Origin: Saprospiraceae bacterium | Lineage (GTDB): Bacteria; Bacteroidota; Bacteroidia; Chitinophagales; Saprospiraceae | Length of the DNA: 11,726 nucleotides | Assembly: GCA_025455635.1 (NCBI GenBank) | Contig: JALOMF010000073.1 | Coordinates: forward strand, 1-11,726 | Direction: 5' to 3' | Part shown: in pieces, positions 7,299 through 11,726 of the stretch | How the letters are laid out: every line of letters starts with the position of its first letter | How positions within the stretch are numbered: the stretch's first letter is position 1 | Translations under genes and position numbers: made by a program | Notes under the pieces: model-generated | What the model was told of the DNA's origin: nothing | What the model saw: only the letters and a program-made list of their open reading frames with translations | The model's database searches: none

Positions 7299-8510
7299 TT
7301 AGGAGTGCGGGATTGCGTTGAGCTTGCGACGAGCTACCTCCCAGCGCTTGAAAAAGCCAGAAATACACCTGCCCGCCAGCGGTGAAGGAGCATTGAAGAG
7401 TACACAAATGCCGATGCCATCCCGGTAGTTTAGAGCGATTTCACTGTGGTAATTGTTGACAAATCCAGCATGGTAAACCAGCGTGTCGGGGCCGTGCTCC
7501 AGTATCCGCCAGCCCTTGCCGTAATAAGCCGAGTCACGGTCAATAAAGCCCCTAAGCACGGGCCTTTCCAAGCCAGTGGCAATTACCGGGGTAAACACGT
7601 CCTTCAGCACTTCGACTGGTACCACGGACTGCTTGTGGCCGAGCAATGCCTTCAGCCATTCGGCCATGTCCGTGATACTGGCATTGACGCCCCCAGCGGC
7701 CGGGTAATTGTAGTAGCGGTGCGTGATGGAATCGGCCACCCAAATGCCCGCCCGGTAGCGGTGCGGCAGGGCGTGGTTGGGGCTGTTTGCTATCGCTTCG
7801 TAGTCGCAGGAGGCGGCGTTCATGCCCAGAGGCTTGAACAGCCTTTCGCTGAGAAGCTCCCTGTAGGTTTTGCCCGTCACGTTTTGCAGCACGGGTTCAA
7901 TGAGGCAGTAGGCCGCATTTTGATAGCTGAAATAATTGCCCTCCTTGCCAGCCAACCTTGCCAACGGGAACTGCGAGAGGATGTATTCGGTCGTAAAACC
8001 TTGTTCAATCAGGTTGGAAAATGAGTGATAGGGCAGCCCTGTCGTTTGCGTCAAAATATGGCGCACTTCCAGCCGCTCGGCTTGGGCGGGGTCGCTCAGG
8101 CTGAAATCGGGCACGTACTGCTGCACCTTGTCGTACCATGCGAATTTGCCTTCGTTTTCAAGCATACCGGCCAGTATCCCGGCAAAGCCCTTCGATAACG
8201 AGCCAATCCGAAAAACCGTGTTTTCGTCAATGGGGCTTGGATTGCCCTCGGCCCGCACCCCAAAGCCCCGCATATACACCACTTGGCTGTCCTTCACCAC
8301 CACCACGGCTGCCCCCGGCGTACCGGAAAGTATCATCGAATCTTGAAAAAAAGCATTGTAATCTTTCAGGAACTCCTCCATCACAGGGTGGAGCGGTGGA
8401 GGTGTAGGCCGCAGCTTGGCCGACATGGGGGTGCGATGTTCCGTTTGGTTGCAGCCAAAAATCAAAATCAGGCCCAGCAATGGGAGGAGGATACGTCGGA
8501 TGTTCGTCAT
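7299..8510 (-). CDS. Serine beta-lactamase-like hydrolase, probable lipoprotein (class C beta-lactamase/DD-peptidase fold)
   Basis: A 403-residue protein. The N-terminus MTNIRRILLPLLGLILIFGC is a lipoprotein signal with Cys20 as the likely lipidated residue. The catalytic signatures of the beta-lactamase/PBP family are in order: SLSK (Ser104 nucleophile, Lys107), YQN (Tyr196-Asn198, the YxN motif) and HAG (347-349, replacing the KTG box as in many esterase or peptidase members). LTQTTGLPYH (153-162) and YYGKGWRI are also typical. Members include class C beta-lactamases, D-aminopeptidases, DD-carboxypeptidases and esterases; the sequence does not decide the substrate, and antibiotic resistance should not be assumed. 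It probably acts in the periplasm on a membrane anchor. It begins 82 bp downstream of the glycosyltransferase stop and has its own promoter-like site, so it may be transcribed separately. Confidence 0.92.
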   Translation of the reverse strand: MTNIRRILLPLLGLILIFGCNQTEHRTPMSAKLRPTPPPLHPVMEEFLKDYNAFFQDSMILSGTPGAAVVVVKDSQVVYMRGFGVRAEGNPSPIDENTVFRIGSLSKGFAGILAGMLENEGKFAWYDKVQQYVPDFSLSDPAQAERLEVRHILTQTTGLPYHSFSNLIEQGFTTEYILSQFPLARLAGKEGNYFSYQNAAYCLIEPVLQNVTGKTYRELLSERLFKPLGMNAASCDYEAIANSPNHALPHRYRAGIWVADSITHRYYNYPAAGGVNASITDMAEWLKALLGHKQSVVPVEVLKDVFTPVIATGLERPVLRGFIDRDSAYYGKGWRILEHGPDTLVYHAGFVNNYHSEIALNYRDGIGICVLFNAPSPLAGRCISGFFKRWEVARRKLNAIPHS

Positions 8511-8515
8511 GTGGG

Positions 8516-8523
8516 CGAAGGTA
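8516..8523 (-). promoter_or_regulatory. Bacteroidota -7 element directly before the beta-lactamase-like gene
   Basis: Read on the minus strand this is TACCTTCG, one base off TAnnTTTG, and it ends only 5 nt before the ATG at 8510. A GTTTC resembling the -33 element sits about 19 bp upstream. If used, transcription would start at or next to the start codon, giving a leaderless or nearly leaderless mRNA; no Shine-Dalgarno is visible, which agrees with that. Confidence 0.45.
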
Positions 8524-8592
8524 GCAATTTTGGAAAACGATGAAACGAAGCGGTGGCGCTATGAATTGTGGCTTCGCAAAGTCAAGGACGCC

Positions 8593-10212
8593 TCATTCCC
8601 GTTTCAGCACAAAAACCGAATCGGTACTTGGTGGCAGCCAACGGCGGAACCCAAATCCCTGCTGCTTGTGGTAGCCGCCCAGTTCCCCGAACGCCACCAC
8701 GAACTCATCGTCCTTCACCCACCACCAACTCCTGCCGCCTCCACTGTGCCGGGGGCCGGGCTTGTGCCAGCCATTGAACTCAAAACCGCCGTCAATCCGG
8801 TCGGGCGTCACCTGCGTTTTTTCGGTCAAATAGTCGAGCGCCTGCCACCTTGCACGGTTCCAAGCGAGGTAATCGTGGGTGGTGGCGATGGACAGCGCCG
8901 CCATGACGGCTAGCGATGCGATGGAGATGGTTTTGGCTTTTTTACAGATGCTTGGCTGCCCATCGGGCAACGCACAGACCAGCAAAAACGGCAAAAACTG
9001 GAAAAAATAGCGGTCGAAGCAGTGCAGGTCGAGCAGCAGGAAGCCGAGGTAAAGCCCCATGTTAGCCAGGGCGAAAACGGTGACTGGCCGCTTTTCTCCC
9101 AGCTTTTGGAGCCTTTGTGGCATTTGTTTTTTTAGCATAAAAAAAAGCGCAGCAGCTCCTGCAAAACCCAGTATTTTCAGCAAAGCAATCGCCCAAACGG
9201 GCAGGGTAGGGGAGATGTTGAGGTAGAATTGCCCGTCCTTGAGCGTGGGCGGCCCCACCCCAAAATTGTAAACCATGTTGCCCCAGGGCAATTTAGGCCA
9301 AGCCGCCATTGCGCAAGCCAAAACGAAGGCCAGACCAAGCAAGGCAGGCCAGTTTCGCTTCGCAAAAAACGGGCGGCTGGGCCACCATGAGTGCCAGTAG
9401 AGCACCGACAAGGGGAGCAGTGCGGCCCCTGTGTAGGCCATGATGACCCCCAGCCGCACGGGCATTTGCTGGAAGATGCCCAAGTCCAGCCGCCGCAGCA
9501 GCTTGCCGAAGTCGCCGTAGCCATCGGGCAGGCCCTGCGAGGTTTCCAGCCATTTTGAAAAGGCAAAAAACAGCGCCAAGTGCAGCAGCAGCGGCCAAGC
9601 CGCCATTGCCACGGTTTTTGGCCGAAGGCCAACGGCAAAAAGCCACGCCAAGCCAAAGGCCAGCGGTAACATCAAGCCCTGTTGCCGCACGAAGGTGGCC
9701 GCCAAAGCGAACAGCGTGCCCCACAGCACCCACTTGTTTTTGGCGCTGCGCAATGCCCGTGCGTAGTAGAGGCTGCTCATTGCGCCGAAGGCGAAAAAGG
9801 GAACATCGCTCATGAAGGTGAACGAGAGCGAAAAAAAAACGGGGTTGAAGGCAACGGCCAGGGTGGCCAGCAGGGCAGTTATTGGCCGTTGGCCCTGTTC
9901 CTTCACCAACTGGTAGGTGGCCAGCAGCCCGCCCAGCCCCAGCACCAGCGTGGACAGCCGCAGCACCGTGAACGTCGCCCCGAACAGCTTGCAGAACCCT
10001 GCCCCCCACAGCACCTGCGTGACGAGGGTCATGGACAGCCACTGGTCGTATTGCAGCCTGCCGAGCGTGACCAGGTTGAAGGCCGTGCGACCGTAGGAGA
10101 AGTCGTCGTTGAGCGGGAAGTCGCCAATGGGATGGACGAGGAGGATGGCCAAAAGCCAACCAACTATCAACACCACCGTGTTTGTCCAAGCTTTATTCCA
10201 GTTAACTTCCAT
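8593..10212 (-). CDS. Polytopic GT-C type glycosyltransferase (ArnT/PMT, GT39-like)
   Basis: A 539-residue inner-membrane protein. I used ATG 10212; the frame extends to a TTG at 10230, but the ATG gives MEVNWNKAWTNTVV leading straight into the first membrane segment (about 12-28). The first periplasmic loop holds FPLNDDFSYGR with the acidic pair Asp36-Asp37, the position of the catalytic acidic residues in GT-C enzymes that use polyprenyl-phosphate sugars. About ten or more hydrophobic segments follow, including FVRQQGLMLPLAFGLAWLF, and the last roughly 80 residues are a soluble tail rich in Gly and Trp (GGGRSWWW). Enzymes of this kind transfer sugars to lipids, glycans or proteins on the outer face of the membrane; the acceptor here is unknown. 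The gene starts 39 bp after the MFS stop, so the two are probably co-transcribed. Confidence 0.83.
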   Translation of the reverse strand: MEVNWNKAWTNTVVLIVGWLLAILLVHPIGDFPLNDDFSYGRTAFNLVTLGRLQYDQWLSMTLVTQVLWGAGFCKLFGATFTVLRLSTLVLGLGGLLATYQLVKEQGQRPITALLATLAVAFNPVFFSLSFTFMSDVPFFAFGAMSSLYYARALRSAKNKWVLWGTLFALAATFVRQQGLMLPLAFGLAWLFAVGLRPKTVAMAAWPLLLHLALFFAFSKWLETSQGLPDGYGDFGKLLRRLDLGIFQQMPVRLGVIMAYTGAALLPLSVLYWHSWWPSRPFFAKRNWPALLGLAFVLACAMAAWPKLPWGNMVYNFGVGPPTLKDGQFYLNISPTLPVWAIALLKILGFAGAAALFFMLKKQMPQRLQKLGEKRPVTVFALANMGLYLGFLLLDLHCFDRYFFQFLPFLLVCALPDGQPSICKKAKTISIASLAVMAALSIATTHDYLAWNRARWQALDYLTEKTQVTPDRIDGGFEFNGWHKPGPRHSGGGRSWWWVKDDEFVVAFGELGGYHKQQGFGFRRWLPPSTDSVFVLKRE

Positions 10213-10251
10213 GAATATTCGTTGCCACAACTCCCCAATTTCCTGATTTCC

Positions 10252-11592
10252 CTAGTGCCCACCGCCCTGCATGGTCACATTGCCACCGAGGTTGCGCACC
10301 TCCCGGATGCGCAGCGTGAGCAGTGCGGCGATGAGCAACAGCACCCCGGCGAATGTGACGGCGTTGCGAGGGTCGTTGCCCAAGAAGTTTTCGAGGATGA
10401 AACCAAAAGTGAGGGTCTGAATCAGCATCGGCACCACAATCATCATGTTGATGATGCCCATGTACACGCCGTAGCGCTCCTTGGGGATGCCGCCCACGAC
10501 CATCAGGTACGGGATGCCCATCATGCTGGCCCAACCGATGCCGAAGCCAGTAATGGCCACGAAGAGCAGGTATTTGTCGCCGATATGCGGGAAGGCGAGG
10601 AAGCCGATGCCCGCCAGCAGAAGACATGCGGCGTGTACGTGCTTGGCGAAGTATTTTTTGGCCAGCCATGCCAGCCCGAAGGCCGTGAGGAAGGTGACGA
10701 TATTGTACCAGCCATTGACGAGGCCGGTCCAACTCACGGCTTCTTCGTAAGCCTTGGCGTCGGACTGTGGTGTAGCGCCCCAAACCGAGAGTGCCACGCT
10801 CTTTGAGGAGTTTTGCCAGTAGCAAAACAGGGCGTACCACTGGAACAGGTACACCAAGGCCAGTTGCCACATGATTTTGGGCATGTCACGAATGGCGCTC
10901 GGTATTTCCTTGAAGGGAAGCGCCAAGCTGAACGGTGTCTTGCGAATTTCTGCCAGTTCTTCTTCGGTCGGCGGGATTTCGGGGGTGGTGCGCATGCTCC
11001 ACCAAACGGTGGCGATGGAACAGACTGAGCCTAGGAAAAACGAGCCGTAAACCCAAGTGGGCAGCGAGCCTGTGGTGCCCACGAGCAGCAATGGGAAAAT
11101 GAAGAGCGAGACATTGGCGAGGGTCTGGCCAAGGCCCGTGAAGAAGCTCTGCGCTTGGAAGCCCAGCCCTTTTTGCTCGTCCACCAGCTTGTCGGCGATG
11201 AAGGCCCGGTAGGGTTCCATGGCGGTGTTGTTGCCAGCATCAAGAATCCAGAGCAGGCCGGCGGCCATCCAGAGGGAGCTGCTGAAGGGGAAGAAGAACA
11301 AGCAAATGCTGCACATGAGCGCCCCCACGAGGAAGTACGGCTTGCGGCGGCCCCACTTGGGATGCCAGGTCTTGTCGCTGAGTGCCCCGATGATGGGCTG
11401 CACGATGAGGCCAGTCATCGGGCCAGCGAGGTTGAGCAGCGGGATTTCGTCGGGTGCGGCGCCCAGCATGTCGTAGATGGGCGTGACGGCGCTCTGCTGA
11501 AGGCCAAAGCTGTACTGGATGCCGAAGAACCCAACGTTCATGTTGATGATTTGCGAAAAAGACAGCGGTATTTTCTTGATTTTTTCAAGCAT
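10252..11592 (-). CDS. SLC45/GPH-like MFS sugar symporter
   Basis: A 446-residue transporter. ATG 11592 (MLEKIKKIPLSFSQIINMNV) is preferred; the open frame to a TTG at 11691 adds 33 polar residues with no counterpart known to me in the family. The N-terminal half shows FFGIQYSFGLQQSAVTPIY, a pattern typical of sucrose/maltose transporters of the SLC45 type, then GALSDK (69-74) and WGRRKP (80-85), corresponding to the loop 2-3 motif of MFS and the RxGRRxP box of sucrose transporters. Twelve membrane segments are plausible, with a longer cytoplasmic loop in the middle (about 205-235, TPEIPPTEEELAEIRKTP). The likely role is proton-coupled uptake of a disaccharide or glucoside; relatives in Bacteroidota often sit in alpha-glucan or maltose loci, but no such enzymes are visible here. 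The upstream genes lie beyond the window. Confidence 0.88.
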   Translation of the reverse strand: MLEKIKKIPLSFSQIINMNVGFFGIQYSFGLQQSAVTPIYDMLGAAPDEIPLLNLAGPMTGLIVQPIIGALSDKTWHPKWGRRKPYFLVGALMCSICLFFFPFSSSLWMAAGLLWILDAGNNTAMEPYRAFIADKLVDEQKGLGFQAQSFFTGLGQTLANVSLFIFPLLLVGTTGSLPTWVYGSFFLGSVCSIATVWWSMRTTPEIPPTEEELAEIRKTPFSLALPFKEIPSAIRDMPKIMWQLALVYLFQWYALFCYWQNSSKSVALSVWGATPQSDAKAYEEAVSWTGLVNGWYNIVTFLTAFGLAWLAKKYFAKHVHAACLLLAGIGFLAFPHIGDKYLLFVAITGFGIGWASMMGIPYLMVVGGIPKERYGVYMGIINMMIVVPMLIQTLTFGFILENFLGNDPRNAVTFAGVLLLIAALLTLRIREVRNLGGNVTMQGGGH

Positions 11593-11616
11593 GGTTCGTC
11601 GTTTTGATAAAGCTGG

Positions 11617-11644
11617 CAAATTAGCAGAAAATTCGGATAGGCAA
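11617..11644 (-). promoter_or_regulatory. Possible promoter for the MFS-glycosyltransferase pair
   Basis: On the minus strand a TTG (11644-11642) is followed after 18 bp by TAATTTG (11623-11617), close to the Bacteroidota -33/-7 pair but one base short in the TAnnTTTG element. It would give a short leader of about 20-25 nt to ATG 11592. Confidence 0.3.
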
Positions 11645-11726
11645 GTGCTTGGCTGATTGCGAAGCCAGTATTTGATACGATGGCAAGCCAAAATGCAGGG
11701 TGTTCAATATTTTCTTAAAATTTTTT

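Noticed and set aside
7285..7306. ACTCCT...AGGAGT inverted repeat at the end of the beta-lactamase-like gene, considered as a terminator
   Set aside because: The stem is only 6 bp with a 10-nt loop, it overlaps the stop codon, and no T-run follows on the minus strand.
9682..10806. 374-residue open frame on the plus strand spanning the glycosyltransferase and symporter genes
   Set aside because: It is antisense to two well-supported genes, its translation is rich in Gln, Glu and His with no domain, and it crosses the gene boundary; it is a by-product of GC-rich codons.
10202..10870. 222-residue minus-strand frame overlapping the symporter
   Set aside because: It is an Arg/His-rich out-of-frame translation of the symporter gene, which has a much better protein in its own frame.
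1..11726. CRISPR arrays, tRNA or rRNA genes, insertion sequences
   Set aside because: I saw no spaced direct repeats, no cloverleaf or rRNA-like sequence, and no transposase or terminal inverted repeats.

Overview
The window looks like the chromosome of a member of the Bacteroidota, most likely of the Saprospiria/Haliscomenobacter type (lineage is inferred). The signs are a type IX secretion system (T9SS) type A C-terminal sorting domain, a PorP/SprF-family outer-membrane protein, a reprolysin-like protease with a long C-terminal module that I recall as common in that group, and promoter-like TAnnTTTG sites in place of E. coli-type boxes.

Left part, plus strand (1-5785). Three genes code for exported proteins. 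The first is only a C-terminal fragment (1-504) that ends in two dockerin-like calcium loops. The second (567-1682) has a signal peptide, a beta-rich N-terminal domain that may be cohesin-like, an 'LPVEL' beta domain and a T9SS sorting tail. The third (2030-5785) is a 1251-residue secreted metalloprotease: propeptide, HExxH zinc site, several Ig/FN3-like domains, P-domain, and then the same C-terminal dockerin-ended module as the first gene. The two module copies match codon for codon over 167 residues with no gaps, at about 86% amino-acid identity. A perfect 32-bp palindrome separates genes 1 and 2. Strong stem-loop terminators follow genes 2 and 3, so the protease is probably its own transcription unit.

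Right part, minus strand (11592 down to 5958). In transcription order: an SLC45/GPH-like sugar symporter of the MFS, a GT-C type membrane glycosyltransferase 39 bp downstream (probably one operon), a serine beta-lactamase-like lipoprotein with its own promoter-like site abutting the ATG, and a PorP/SprF-like protein convergent with the protease across a bidirectional terminator.

How the parts may fit together (inference). The plus-strand genes suggest a cell-surface arrangement in which dockerin-ended exported proteins, including a protease, could dock onto a neighbouring T9SS-sorted protein. Neither dockerin-ended protein carries a recognisable T9SS tail of its own. This is the most interesting hypothesis in the window, but the cohesin call is weak and needs structure prediction. 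The minus-strand genes look like ordinary envelope and sugar-handling functions.
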